Shown in pieces: positions 11,563 to 22,310 of a DNA stretch of 64,000 nt; the stretch's first letter is position 1, and each line of letters starts with the position of its first letter. The translations under genes were made by a program, and so were the position numbers. The DNA comes from Dastarcus helophoroides (lineage: Eukaryota; Arthropoda; Insecta; Coleoptera; Bothrideridae), in NCBI GenBank assembly GCA_028583605.1, contig CM053335.1:15078053-15142052 (forward strand), in the 5' to 3' direction. The notes below the pieces were generated by a model that did no database searches, was not told the origin of the DNA, and saw only the letters and a list, made by a program, of their open reading frames with translations.

Positions 11563-13060
11563 CGGAACGGCATAGACATTTAGTTCTTGCCCCCCCCAGT
11601 TTCAAGAAACGAAACGCACGGTTTCCCGGGTGTTCTAGTTTCCTAAAGCTGGGGATGGCTGTGTTATCTCCGTCCCTGGGTCGGGGGGTAACGGCTCCTC
11701 TACCTCCATAGAGGACGGAGCCCCCACCTCCCGACTCAGCGACGAGGATGAGCAATGAAGTTTTGCCCTTAGGGAAGAGAAGAGGTGACTTACCCTTCCC
11801 TGGCGTTCTTCTAAAATTTTCCGGGTGCTTTCCCCAACTCCAAAAACAAGGATGGTACCCTTAGGCTCCTCCTTGCTGGCGCTGTGGAAAACAACCCAGT
11901 CGTCTACCTTGGCCCAGGGATTTTGAGCTGTCAGTTGGCCCAGGATGACCTGCGGGTCTTCGGTTGATTCGGAAACCCACAAGGTGGCCTTCGTCAACTT
12001 AGGCAGCTGGGAGAAGGTCAAGATTTGCATCCTCCCATAAAGCGGGGAGCCCCCTAACTATAGTCCCTAGCCAAGCTAGGGAGTGTTCGTTGTCGCAGGA
12101 AAATTTAAGTATTTCCTGCGAGTAAATGCAGTTCTGGAACGTAGGAGGGTTCACCGGGTGCCGGGACAGTTCTGTCCAGGAGCTCGGCCAACCGTTCCTT
12201 TACCAGTTTAGCTTGGTGGGCTGTAAGCCGGCCAAGTGCACTGGAGTTCCAGTCCTTTTTGTCAATGATGGCCACCCTTAGGTGGTTGGTCACCATTTCG
12301 CTGAATGTGGTTTTAGAAGAGCCTGCGGCCGGCCTCTGCCTACCCGGTCCCTTCTTGGGAACATTCCCAGGAGAGGGGCCAGGAGAGGATTTCGATCGTG
12401 CTCTCTTCATACCGGGCCTTAAGGTCGGCCGGCGATCAGCACCCTGAGGCGCATGGTCGCCGGCTCGTCCTGAAGGGCCGGGTTTGTTTTGTTTGGCAGA
12501 GGTGCTGCAAGTGGCAATACTTTTTGCTGCCCGCCTCTCTCTTTGCCTTTTCCTTTGTTGAGCCCCGGAAATTCTTTTCCGGACTCTGAGGATTTGGGGT
12601 GGATCGTTAGATCCGCCCGGTGCTGTTTCGCCAGTAGATCTTGTAGACACCTCAGCCTAGCTACTCGCCGAAGGTGTCCCGCGGTCGCTGGATGACGGTC
12701 GGGTGGGGCCCGCTTGACAACCACCGGTCCCGACCGGGAGCGAGGTTCCGTCCCTCTGCTCCGGTGTAAATTGATTTGGATTTTTCTCCATGGGAATTGG
12801 ATTTGGGGGTGGGGGATGATTTGGCCTAAAGCTAGGTTTACGGCCGCCCGATCCGGGTCAGACGCCGACCATGGAGCCGCCCACTATGGAACAGACGCTC
12901 CATGGGTTTTTGGGGTTGGAGTGTTTTATTTTGGTCCGCGGGGGATAATTTACCCCTACCTCCCATATCTGGGAGGCATTCCCCTATCCGCCACCTGGGG
13001 ACGCGCCCGATGGGGGAAAAACACTCCTAAATAACTCCACACGGATCCAGATCCAGAATC
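10860..13060 (-). mobile_element. Non-LTR retrotransposon lacking its 3' half
   Basis: Read on the minus strand, this segment has a G+C-rich 5' region (about 13060-12725), a broken ORF1 with a DUF4780-like domain, and the 5' end of ORF2 encoding an endonuclease/exonuclease/phosphatase domain. The reverse transcriptase is absent: similarity stops right after the endonuclease, at the junction with array sequence near 10860. LINE copies are normally truncated at the 5' end. Loss of the 3' end therefore suggests later deletion or unequal exchange within the flanking array. I saw no target-site duplication. The G+C-rich body contrasts with the A/T-rich surroundings. Confidence 0.75.
11635..12724 (-). 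pseudogene. ORF1 (DUF4780-like) of the same non-LTR retrotransposon, frameshifted
   Basis: Three overlapping minus-strand frames together resemble the RNA-binding ORF1 of insect non-LTR elements. About 12724-12590 reads HLRRVARLRCLQDLLAKQ. The frame at 12650-12105 has a basic, Pro/Ser-rich linker (RKRQRERR), then VAIIDKKDW and LTAHQAKLVKERL. About 12110-12010 reads CDNEHSLAWL in another frame. The frame at 12030-11635 reads LPKLTKATLWV and VDDWVVFH. DUF4780 typically shows this order. At least three frameshifts, near 12600, 12110 and 12010, break it, so I call it a pseudogene. It lies directly upstream of the endonuclease frame, as expected for ORF1-ORF2. The plus-strand frames here are shadows. 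Confidence 0.7.
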
Positions 13061-15240
13061 CCAGACCATCTTTGTTGGATAGTTCGGGCCCCACGCTGGG
13101 CGCCAAAATGTAAGACGGGTTCGGGTTTGTTTTGCACTTAACGAAGTATCTTGGTTTTCCGTAAGTATTTACACACAGCATTCACTAATAAACTGTTACT
13201 GTAGCGAATGAATGAACGAAATAGAAAATAATGAACTCGGGACGTATCTAACAAACATACGGTTTTTGATTAATAAAATCTATTATCGATTTCTTTTTCT
13301 CATGGCAACTTAATTGCCCATCAATAAAGTGGCACTCGGGGTAAGCATCTTTGTTACATAGTTCGGGGCCCCACGTTGGGCGCCAAAATGTAAAAGGAAT
13401 ATTTTTCTCAGTTTCACACTTCAGTTGCCTCTAAAGTTTCACTCGGAGTTACCATCGTTGTTATATAGTTTGGGCCCAACGTTGGGCGCCAAAATGTAAG
13501 ACGGGTTCGGGTTTGTTTTGCACTTAACGAAGAAACTTGGTTTCTCGTAAGTATTTACACAGAGCATTCACTAATAAACTGTTACCGTAGCGAATGAAAG
13601 TACAAAATAGAAAATAGTGAACTTGTGACGTATCTTACATACAGTTTTTCATCAACAAAATCTATTATTAATTTTTTTTCTTGCCCCTCAATAAAGTTGC
13701 AGTCGGGGTAAGCTTCTTTGTTACATAGTTGGGGCCCCACGTTGGGCGCCAAAATGTAAAGGGGATCTTTTTCTCAGTTTCGCACTTCAGTTGCCTCTCA
13801 AAGTTTCAGTCGGAGTTACCATCTTTGTTAGATAGTTTGGGCCCAACGTTGGGCGCCAAAAGGTAAGATGGGTTCGGATTTGTTTTGCACTTAGCGAAGA
13901 ATCTTGGTTTCTCGTCAGTAGTTACACACTGCATTGACTAATAAACTGTTATTGTAGCGAATGAAGGTATAAAATAGAAAATAGTGAATTTGTGACGTCT
14001 CCTGTACACGCTTTTGGATTAATAAAATCTATTATCGATTGCTTTGTCTCTTAGTAATTTAAATTGTCCCTCAATAAAGTTGCAGTCGGGATAAGCATCT
14101 TTGTTACATAATTGGGGGCCCCGCGTTGGGCGCTAAAATATAGGATAGGTTTGGATTTGTTTTGTACTTACCGAATAATTTTGTTTTATCGTAAGAATTT
14201 ACACACAACATTCACTATTGTAGCGAATGAATACTCAAAGAATAAAATTAAAAACTTGTAACATCTCTTCTATATGGTTGTTGATTAACAAAATCTAATA
14301 TTAATTGCTTGTCTCGTGACAAGTTTAGTTGCCTCTCAACAAAGTTGTAGCCTGGCTTACCATCTGAGTGGGCCCCACGTTGGGCGCCAAAATTTATGAG
14401 GGTTTCTGATTTCCTTTGCACTTAGCGAAGAATCTAGGTCTTTTGTAAGTATTTACACACAGCATCTACTAATAAACTTTTATTGTAGACAATAAATACA
14501 TAACATAGAACAACATAGAAAACTTACAACATCTCTGACATAGGTTTTGTATTAAAAAAAAATCTATTATCGATTGCTGTTTCTCGTGGCAACTTCAGTT
14601 GCCTCTCAACAAAGTTGTAACCGCGGTTACCATCGTTACATAGTTCGGACCCCAATGTTGGGCGCCAAAGTGTAAGATGGGTTCGATTTTCTTTTGCACT
14701 TAACGAAGAATCTTGGTTTCGCTTAAGTATTTACACACAGCGTCCACTAATACACTTTTATTTAAGAAAATGAATACAAAAAAATGGAAACTACTTTTAT
14801 GTAGCGATTGAATACACAAAATAGAAAATAGAAAACTTGTAACGCGTCTAACATACGATTTTTGTTTAAGAAAATCTATTATAAAATGCTTTTTCCCATG
14901 ACAAGTTCAGTTGCCTCTCAATAAAGTTGTAACCGCGGTTACCATCATTACATAGTTTGGGCCCCAAGTTGTGGGCGCCAAAATGTAAGATAGGTTCAGA
15001 TTTCCTTTGCACTTGGCGGAAATTCTTGGTCTCTCGTAGTATTTACACACGGCATTCATTAATAAACTTTATTGTAAAGAATGAATACACAAAATGGAAA
15101 ATGAAAACTTGTGACGTCTTCGACATTCTGTTGTTAATTAATAAAATCCCGATTAATTGCTTTTTCGCATGGCGACCCCAGTTGCCCCTTAACAAATTTG
15201 TGCAACTGGGGTTACCATCTTTGTTACATAACACTTATTT
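13060..15240 (-). repeat. Tandem array of short LTR-like units, each followed by a tRNA-Lys primer-binding site
   Basis: On the minus strand each unit starts near TGTAACAAAGATGGTAAC and ends near CTTACA or TTTACA. TTTTGGCGCCCAACG follows, and after about 30 nt the next unit begins. Junctions fall near 13087, 13368, 13473, 13733, 13843, 14117, 14372, 14645 and 14958. Units come in two sizes, about 255-310 bp and about 107 bp, sharing the same start and differing in the interior. The TG...CA ends with a PBS immediately after are the signature of LTR-retroelement 5' regions. There is no gag-pol between units, which is the layout of tandem TRIM-like (terminal-repeat-in-miniature) elements. The frame at 14957-15307 is not credible. 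Confidence 0.7.
13368..13385 (-). promoter_or_regulatory. Primer-binding site matching the 3' end of tRNA-Lys (representative copy)
   Basis: The plus strand reads GCCCCACGTTGGGCGCCA. As I know animal tRNA-Lys(CUU), this is its last 18 nucleotides including CCA. On the minus strand it is a retroelement PBS starting TGGCGCCCAACG, placed 3 nt after the LTR-like unit end TTACA. Intact or nearly intact copies end every unit of the 13.06-15.24 kb array. The copies near 10722, 14117, 14645 and 14958 carry substitutions or insertions. Confidence 0.7.
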
Positions 15241-15338
15241 TCTTTCATTTGCCAATCGTATTCAGTCTCGAGTATCAGACGCTTACTGGATGTTGGTAAC
15301 AAACTAATGAATACTGTTAATAGTTTTTCATAAACCTT

Positions 15339-15424
15339 TCACTTTCGATTTTTCTCTCAAGCTATTGTGTCCACTGCTTTCATTTTCGATTTTTCTCTCA
15401 AGCTATTGTGTCCACTGCTTCCAT
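15339..15424. repeat. Tandem duplication, 41-bp unit, two copies
   Basis: The block 'cgatttttctctcaagc' followed by 'tattgtgtccactgctt' occurs twice in succession with a 41-bp offset and almost no differences, so it is a recent local duplication. Confidence 0.8.
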
Positions 15425-16925
15425 GGTGAGTTCTACATTTCTGTTAATTTAAAAGCGTTCGATTTTTTGTTGAAGTAATTGTGTGCAGTGCGAAGTTTTC
15501 AAATATATTTCCCCTCGAATCTCTCTCCTAGGCAACGTCATTAAAAGCCTTGAAGATGTCACTCCACTATTAAAAAATATGTGAATCTGGACCGTCAGTG
15601 CAATTTCCCGTGTTCGAATTTTTCGTTATCTAGGGGATTAGGATTAAGCCAGCTCGATCGAGAGTGGCGGTTGCCCACACATCATACTTTCTAATAAGAT
15701 CTTTAAAATAAACGAAGGCGGACGGGGCCTTAATTCCAAAATAATGAGCGCCCGCCTAATTTTCCGGACTTAGCGGGGAAACGTTGAAAATAATTGGTTT
15801 CACACATTAAAGTAGGTCATTTGTTATTATGATGCTTAGCGAAAGTGCCATTTGTTCGGTTCAACGAGAAGCCCGGTCTTTATGGGGTATTAATTAGTCG
15901 GTTATGAGCGTCTGGATTTTGTCATCGTTCTGATAATTAGAGCAAGCGTTAACATTATATTTGGCCTCTGAAAGCTCGCTCGGTGGTCATTCTTCTTTGC
16001 GTGTGCACTAAACGTAATGGCGAGCTGTAGATTAGCGAGTATGAAAGTTACAAACTCCTAAATTATCACTTGGGTATAAAGAAGCTGCGAGTTTTAAAAG
16101 CTTTTCCCACTTTTACCACGTCGCTTTATACATTTTTTGTCGTATTTTTTCATTTTTAGAATTGCTCTCGTAACTCGCTCGGCATTATCTATATGACGCC
16201 CGCACGAATTAAACATTTACAGTTGGCGAATTTTCCGAACGAAATCGCTGATATCTGAGCGTATGTCAATATTGAGCTATAACTAAACGGCTCGGGTTGC
16301 CTATACGACGTCTCACGTGTAAACATCGCTAAAGATGATTTAATTTCCACCAGCTGTATTGAGTTAAGGCAGTTTGTCAACGGCAAATAGAAACAAACGG
16401 AACGCTGACAATATATCATAGTCGAAAGCGTTCACTAGATACGGAGAATTCCATCAAATTGATTCCAAACTGAAGTCGGCCCGCGAACTATGTTGTCACA
16501 TACAGAGGACGAATCGGTTGGACTTTTTGTCCTACATCAGATTAATGAAAATGCGAGTTATGCTGGAATGGAATCGGACGTAAATTGGACGTTTTGGTCA
16601 AAAGGCAATTGGGTTAACCTCTCCTGTCTGTCTCGTTGCTATAATATTCATTTAACCGTTATTAGGTTTATACTTTTTCGAGATTAATTGGTCTTTTACC
16701 ACGTAAATGTTTCCAAAGCCAAGTGTCTTTATTTCAACAGTTTAATTTCCATGGCGTTTTTTCAGAAATTTGCATTTCCAGCCCAATTTCGACGCATGTT
16801 TTTTCTTTAAATGGATTTTTTTAGTTTGGCATAACAGGGAAAAGGGTGTAGAGTTTGTCGATCTAGTTAGAAGGTTGTGAACGTCAAGGTTTCTTAGTTC
16901 ATCCTTTTGATTGTTCGAAAGCGTT
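15425..16925. other. Anonymous DNA, no supported feature
   Basis: No domain or repeat that I can support. The open frames 16189-16419, 16490-16687 and 16742-17056 have no recognisable motif. Confidence 0.45.
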
Positions 16926-16929
16926 GGCT

Positions 16930-17660
16930 CTACGTGGAGGTTGCAGCAGCGCGATATTACCTTCCATTCGCGAGTATTCTCACGTGGTAGATTGCTACGG
17001 AAAATCTCAAGAGATTCTAGAGGAATCTTAGTACTTTCTTTCCGCACTTTGACCATATGCGGGGATTGTAAGGGCGCGACATCACCATCTATTCGCGAGT
17101 ATTCTCAAATGGTGGGCGTATTAGGGACAATCACGAGAGGTTCTACAGAAGTTTTAGTCCTTTCTTTCCGCACTTTGACTAAAGTAGGATTGCAGCAGGG
17201 CGTTATTGCCATCTATTCGCGAGTATTCTTACGTGGTGTATTGCTGGGGACAGTCTCGAGCGGTTCTAGAGAAGTTTTAGAAACTTATTTCCGTACTTTA
17301 TATGTGGGAATTGCAGCGGCGCGTTAGTGCCATCTATTCGCGAGTATTCTCACGTAGTGGATGCCTAGGTGTAATCTGGAAAGGTTCTAGAGGAGTTCTA
17401 GTTTTTTCTTTCCACGATTTGATTAATGTAGAGGTTGCAGCGATGCGATATTACCATCTATTCGCGAGTATTTTCACGGAGTGAATTGCTAGTGACAATT
17501 TCGAGAGGTTCTAGAGGAGTTTTAAACTTTTCCTCTAAGCGCTTTGACTATATGTGGGGATTGCAGCGGGGCGATACTACCATCTCCTCGCGAGCATTCT
17601 CACGTGATGCATTTCATGGGATAATCTCGGGGGTTCTAGAGGAATTCTAGTTTTTTCCGT
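16930..17660. repeat. Minisatellite of about 124 bp, six copies
   Basis: The marker CTATTCGCGAGTATTCTCAC (with variants) recurs with its CGAGT core at 16971, 17096, 17220, 17341, 17464 and 17591, giving intervals of 125, 124, 121, 123 and 127 bp. Each unit also carries 'ggttctagagg', 'ctttccgcactttga' and 'ggattgcagc'. Open frames run across several units (16911-17327, 17302-17484, 17435-17650) and give a repeated peptide containing YSRVFSR. The unit lengths are mostly not multiples of three and the frames shift between units, so I do not call a protein. Confidence 0.85.
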
Positions 17661-19190
17661 CGCACTTTGTAATCTGATATCCTAAGTTGATATTAGGAAA
17701 GATAGTGAATTAGTTACCACTGGGGCTCCGGAATTCAGCCCCTAACATATTATGATCTCGTGGACTCCCCACCCCGTTAACCGATAGACGGTATCCTTTT
17801 TAGTGACACGTTACTTTTCTAAATGTTTTAGCCACATCTGCTCGGATTTAAATGCTAAATTTTATAATTTAATGCGAAATTTCTACATTTTTTTTTTAAT
17901 TTAGACCCAGATGTTAAACAAAAATTAGAAATCCGCTTTGTCACCCCACGGATCGGTAAATTTTTTACTGTTTTGCCAACGCGTGGAACTTTCAAAACGT
18001 CACTTCAATTAAAAATTCGGATCACGGGCGTATTCAGATACGTCCGCCCTTTAAATCTAGGGGGTGTTAAATTGGTCTTTAACGGGATACGTCGCAGATG
18101 GGAACGTTGCCCAAGATATTAGTCTGGAAATAGGTGGAACTAAATCCTGGATTAATGCGTTATTTACAAAAGGAAAGTTTGACGATACGAAATTCATTCG
18201 TTTCAGACTGCGAAGTTTCAAGGCGCTCATTCACTCAGCGCTCTCTCTTGTTGAAGAAAACTAATCAGGGAAGATTTATTAGCATGCCAAAGTTTTCACA
18301 GCTAGATGGACGGCTCGCCTGCTGTACTTTAATTGCTATGTCACTTGAAATATTTTATTCCTCGGCAGCTAATTCCAGTTCGTTTCTTGAAGTGTGGATG
18401 ACTGATTTCGGTGCTATCGATTGTTTTGACCAAGTTTTGTTGGTCTTGGTTTGCTCTTTGAATTTTGCCAAACTAATAATTTTGACACAACTCTAATGTA
18501 ACATTTCGAAAAAAGGATAAAAGGATTCAATGATACATAATACTACTTTGTTAAACGTATCGAGTGCCAAAGCTGATTGACAACTATGGTGTATGAGTTG
18601 AATTACCCAAAAAACAATTAACACTGCTGATGTTCAAAGTTACTTGAACGTTCAGAAATAGTTATCCAAATGGTGCCAGTAAAGTCGTTTCAAGTTTTTG
18701 TGTATATTTTCCTGAAACGTTGGCAGGCTGTTTACCCAAACTGAGACATTAGGGCATTTGCATAGCGGTTATCAAGCGTTGTTCGGTTTTAATCAGGCTT
18801 GCGGCCTTTGGCCATGGAATGGGCCAGTTTAACATGCTCGGGTCTTATAATGGCACAAAGCAACTTCGGCTTGTTAGAAATTGAAATTGATGGTAAATAC
18901 ATTCAGTAAAGATACGCTCCAGCTGGATGGCCATTGTAAACGCCAGCAAAATGTATTTGGTCTCAAGTTGGCAGATTTATAGGCATTATTAACTACATTT
19001 GCATTACCCCCAGCTCTGCACTCGAATGCAGTTGTGGTCTTTGTTTGTAATTCTGCACATTAGCGCGAACCTTTGTTGTCCACTCCAACGTCCAAGGTTT
19101 TGTAGAATCGCATTTATTTGGATTTGGTCCGGATCTTCTTCCAAAATATCAAATTATTAAAAATAACCTTTCTTTGTTCAGAAACAGTGA
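17661..19190. other. Anonymous DNA, no supported feature
   Basis: The overlapping plus-strand frames at 18064-18264 and 18134-18496 have no recognised domain. No RNA gene or tandem repeat is visible. Confidence 0.45.
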
Positions 19191-19194
19191 CTTT

Positions 19195-20200
19195 TTTTTT
19201 GAAGCGAAATAGTCTCCCTTTAAAACACGTTGAAAATTCGACTGTAGACATTATGGGTTTTGTTGACGTTTTCTAGCGTAATTGAACACGATGAATTCAT
19301 ATCTTCGATCAAAAATACCCCAAGTGTCAACCACTATGACGTAGGAGTGATTCAATTTGTGACCTTGAAACTGCGACCGCCTGTATCGTCCACACGGTAA
19401 GTCGCAGCAACATTCTATTTCCAGATTCGCATTCTGCGGTTCATAATCTATAAGATAGGATGCGAATTTTTTCAGTTTTTGATTTTTTTAAATTTTGAAT
19501 TTTGAAACGCCACCATCTCAACGACAAGCTGGAGCTCTATTTTCTTTGTGGATTAAATTTTTTCTGCGCAATATTATAAGGTGACGTATCTAAAAGGTCA
19601 GTTTGACGACCTTCGAAAAATCGCTATTTTTAGAGGATCGAACATGTTGATTATTAGATTGTGCAAATTATGGGTTTGGTTGACGTTTTTTGACTAATTT
19701 GGACACGTTGAGTTCATACTTTCAATCAGAAGTGCTCTAAGTGCCACCGATCACGAGATACAAGTCATTTAAGTTGATGACCTTGAAACTGCGATTACTC
19801 TTAGCGTCCAAACTACAAGTCGCAGCAACATTCTCTTTTCAGATTCGAATTCTGCGGCTCAAAATCCATAAAATAGGGTAGTTTTAGGTGCGATTTCTTT
19901 TAATTTGAATTTTCGGTTTTTGAAATTTGAATTTTGAAACGTCTGCAGCGTCCAAACCAGAAGCCACAGCCCAATTTTTTTGCGGATTCGGAGTACCAAG
20001 ATTTAAAAGATAGCGCATATAAAAGATACGTTTGACAGTTTTCTAAAAATCGCTATTTAGACATGATCGAACATGTTGAAGATTCGATTGTGCAACTTAT
20101 GAATTTAGTTGACCATTGGTCGCAACAACATTCTCTTTGCATATTTGGATTTTACGTATTAAAATCCGTAACGTACGCTATAGTTATTATTTTGGCTACT
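19195..20200. repeat. Degenerate tandem repeat, period about 418 bp
   Basis: GTCGCAGCAACATTCT with 'cagattcg' and 'attctgcgg' occurs at about 19402 and 19819. A third, partly deleted copy ('tcgcaacaacattct') is near 20120. Flanking words also repeat: 'gatcgaacatgttga', 'tgaccttgaaactgcga', 'gttgacgtttt'. The copies are old and diverged. The theme 'tcgtatctcg..cggatt..aaaa' is reminiscent of the 332-bp repeat at 35.3-36.0 kb, but I cannot show they are one family. Confidence 0.7.
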
Positions 20201-20234
20201 TTTGAAAGCTCCATATTTTTACGATGGAATATAT

Positions 20235-20609
20235 TGCTGCGGGCTTATCGGTTCGAATTGATTACCAGGTGTGAATTATACCACTTTATTCCCAAACTAA
20301 ACTCGGAACATTACAACTGAATAATTAACTCACTTATTTACTTCTAACTACTAACTCTAATTCTAATTCTAACTCTAATAATCTAAATCTAACTAATTAC
20401 ACTGACTGACTCCAACTCCCCAAGGGAAAGGCGACCGCCTTATATAGTTTTGGCTCCCAGGTTCTAGAAAAATCCCGCAGATAAGGCTTGCCGAAATTTC
20501 TAGAACGCTTATCTGCCGTTTGCTTCGTTATCGCGGCCGCTTTCCGCTTATCAGATCTTCCTAGAAAATTTTCTTACGTACTAAATTCTATAATTTACAT
20601 TTCGTTATA
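20235..20609 (-). mobile_element. Solo LTR of the 36-kb Ty3/gypsy family
   Basis: Plus-strand landmarks are 'gcttatcggttcgaattgat', 'cactttatt', 'cgaccgccttatatag', 'cagataaggctt', 'ttatcgcggccgc' and the end 'catttcgttata'. These match the LTRs of the element at 36.3-41.9 kb in order and orientation. The copy is flanked by ATAT at 20231-20234 and ATAT at 20610-20613, a clean 4-bp target duplication. No internal sequence is present, so it is a solo LTR left by LTR-LTR recombination. A local expansion of 'ctaattctaattct' near 20350 lengthens it. Confidence 0.85.
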
Positions 20610-20613
20610 ATAT

Positions 20614-21084
20614 CTTAACAAATGAAGACCACTTAAGGTGGCTGCGTTATTATTGATGTGACTTCTGGATTTAGGAAGCGAGACAAAAGGAATTTTTATT
20701 TACATTAGGAAGGTTTAATTTGCAGTTGAAGCAATTACTTAGAGTAGATGCTGAATTGCTGCGATTTATCGGAGGCAAAAGAGAAATAATTACGCCATTA
20801 CTTAGGACATACATTTCCATGTTTACCGAAAGGACTGCGATGACGCTCTCGACAGTAAACTACATTTTTCGCCGGCTGTAACGCTTTCAGCTTTATCCGC
20901 CATCGTTGCCAATTAGCCCGATCAGCTACTTTAATCTAGATAATGAGAAACATAACAGTGATCAATTGATTTTATATATGTTGGATAAGTAATCGAAACA
21001 TATAAGATATAGTTACGTCAGCATCAACTTGTTAAAAGCCTCCCGGTAAATTAGACATACAGTTAAACTTCATAACTGTTAAAC
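20614..21084. other. Anonymous DNA, no supported feature
   Basis: Nothing recognised on either strand between the solo LTR and the foldback half-copy. Confidence 0.4.
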
Positions 21085-21235
21085 TCTGTTTTCTCTCTCT
21101 CTGAAGATGACAGCTTGGCTGTCGAAACGCGTTAGAGCAACCTTTGTTGTGTTTTTTAATCTTTCTTGGTTTCAGGGGACAAGTTCTGTGTTTCAATTTT
21201 TGAAGATAATCAAGGACGAGTCCGTTCCATCAAAT
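21085..21235. mobile_element. Half copy of the foldback repeat family
   Basis: A single arm reads from the centre outward: 'ctctctgaagatgac', 'cgaaacgcgtt', 'caacctttgttgtg', 'aatctttcttgg', 'caggggacaag', 'gaagataatcaaggac', 'gtccgttccatcaaa'. The opposite arm is missing. This copy keeps the best-preserved version of the central motif, annotated separately at 21097-21137. Confidence 0.7.
21097..21137 (+). ncRNA. Hammerhead-ribozyme-like motif (candidate)
   Basis: Visible parts: stem I arms CTCT (21097-21100) and AGAG (21134-21137); core CTGAAGA (21101-21107), which fits the CUGANGA hammerhead core; stem II GACAGC / GCTGTC (21109-21114 and 21118-21123) with loop TTG; GAAA (21124-21127); then ACGCGT and one T before stem I. 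Two features are atypical. An unpaired T at 21108 separates the core from stem II. Stem III (ACG/CGT) has no loop, so it would have to form between two molecules. Other copies change stem II to GATAGC / GCTATC, a compensatory change. Hammerheads are known in Penelope-like elements, and a Penelope-like remnant lies at 54.5 kb. Activity is unproven. Confidence 0.4.
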
Positions 21236-21239
21236 TCTA

Positions 21240-22310
21240 TTAACATTAAATACAACAAGATATATTAAAAATCCCACGAAAATTTCACTTTAAGGGTTGA
21301 AAATGTCAATTGTACAGTCAAACTGTTTAGGTGGACCTTCAAATTCCAGTTTAGACAGTTTTCCTGTTTGAACAAGGACCTGTATGGGATGGAAAGCAAA
21401 CTGAATTTTTAAAATATTCCATCACAGACAGGATTTCGTCGAATATAGGGTCCGGCTTGGACAGGTTTGACCTTGAACGATTTGTCAGCGGCATCTAACT
21501 TGATAGGGTATAACTTTGTTGCTCCGGAGGCTCGCTATGTAGCTAAATGTATCAACGAATTTAAACAAAACATCATTCTGCAATCTGCATAAACTCTTTA
21601 AATCTTTAAACAGTGGTCACTAAAATCATAGTGTTTTACTAAACAGACTCTCAGCAAATAAATTATCCAGGGTAAAATTGTGATTCGTTTCATGGGCGAA
21701 TTATTCCGTTGGATGTTCGAAATATTCGGTGGAATTAAAGTGTAATCAGGGCGAAACCTTATCGAGTTTTTCCCAACAAACAAAACATTTAAAAGAACAG
21801 AACACGATTTGCATAATGCAACATTTTTGCCAAGTTTCGCTCGAGCGAGCAGCTCATGGCTCGCCAAAGTTCTCAACTATGTGAAACTTGGCTGCCAGAA
21901 GTTCTTACAAAAGATGGCCATTTTTATTAAGATAAAAGTGCACAACTTGCGCCACGGGGCCACAAAAACTTAACATCTTTCCGGTTTGATGAAACAATTA
22001 TAAAGTTTCGCTTGTGACGAGTAAAAAACTACATTCATTATATATGTCTCGGTTTATCTTGGGAATAGTGGGGCGTAATTCTCGCTTTCGGAATTTACTT
22101 TTTTGCTCGCTTTGGTGTCGTATAATGTGGAGATGTTAAAATGGTTAATGTATCCAATCTTGTTTTATGTAACTTCTACTAAAACTTATTAGTTGGTATC
22201 CAAGGTGTCTAAGTTATTATGTTTAATTACAGATGTGGAAGATTTAATAGAAACAGAAAATTTTAAAAAATCCACTTTTATGAGAGAGGCCCCATAGCAA
22301 GGTGCTCGAT
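21240..22310. other. Anonymous DNA, no supported feature
   Basis: The minus-strand frame at 21598-21876 shows no known domain. No tandem repeat or RNA gene is visible. Confidence 0.4.

Noticed and set aside
12714..13034. Plus-strand 106-codon frame in G+C-rich DNA
   Set aside because: It is the antisense of the 5' region of the minus-strand retrotransposon. High G+C removes stops by chance.
13368..13385. tRNA-Lys gene fragments at each array junction
   Set aside because: Only the last 18 nt including the non-encoded CCA are present, always right after an LTR-like end. That is a primer-binding site, not a tRNA gene.
16911..17327. 138-codon repeat protein
   Set aside because: The frame follows a tandem repeat whose units are mostly not multiples of three. 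It has no start context or domain, and the reading frame changes between units.
18064..18496. Overlapping plus-strand frames of 66 and 120 codons
   Set aside because: I recognise no motif, and there is no splice or promoter evidence I can defend. They may be chance frames.
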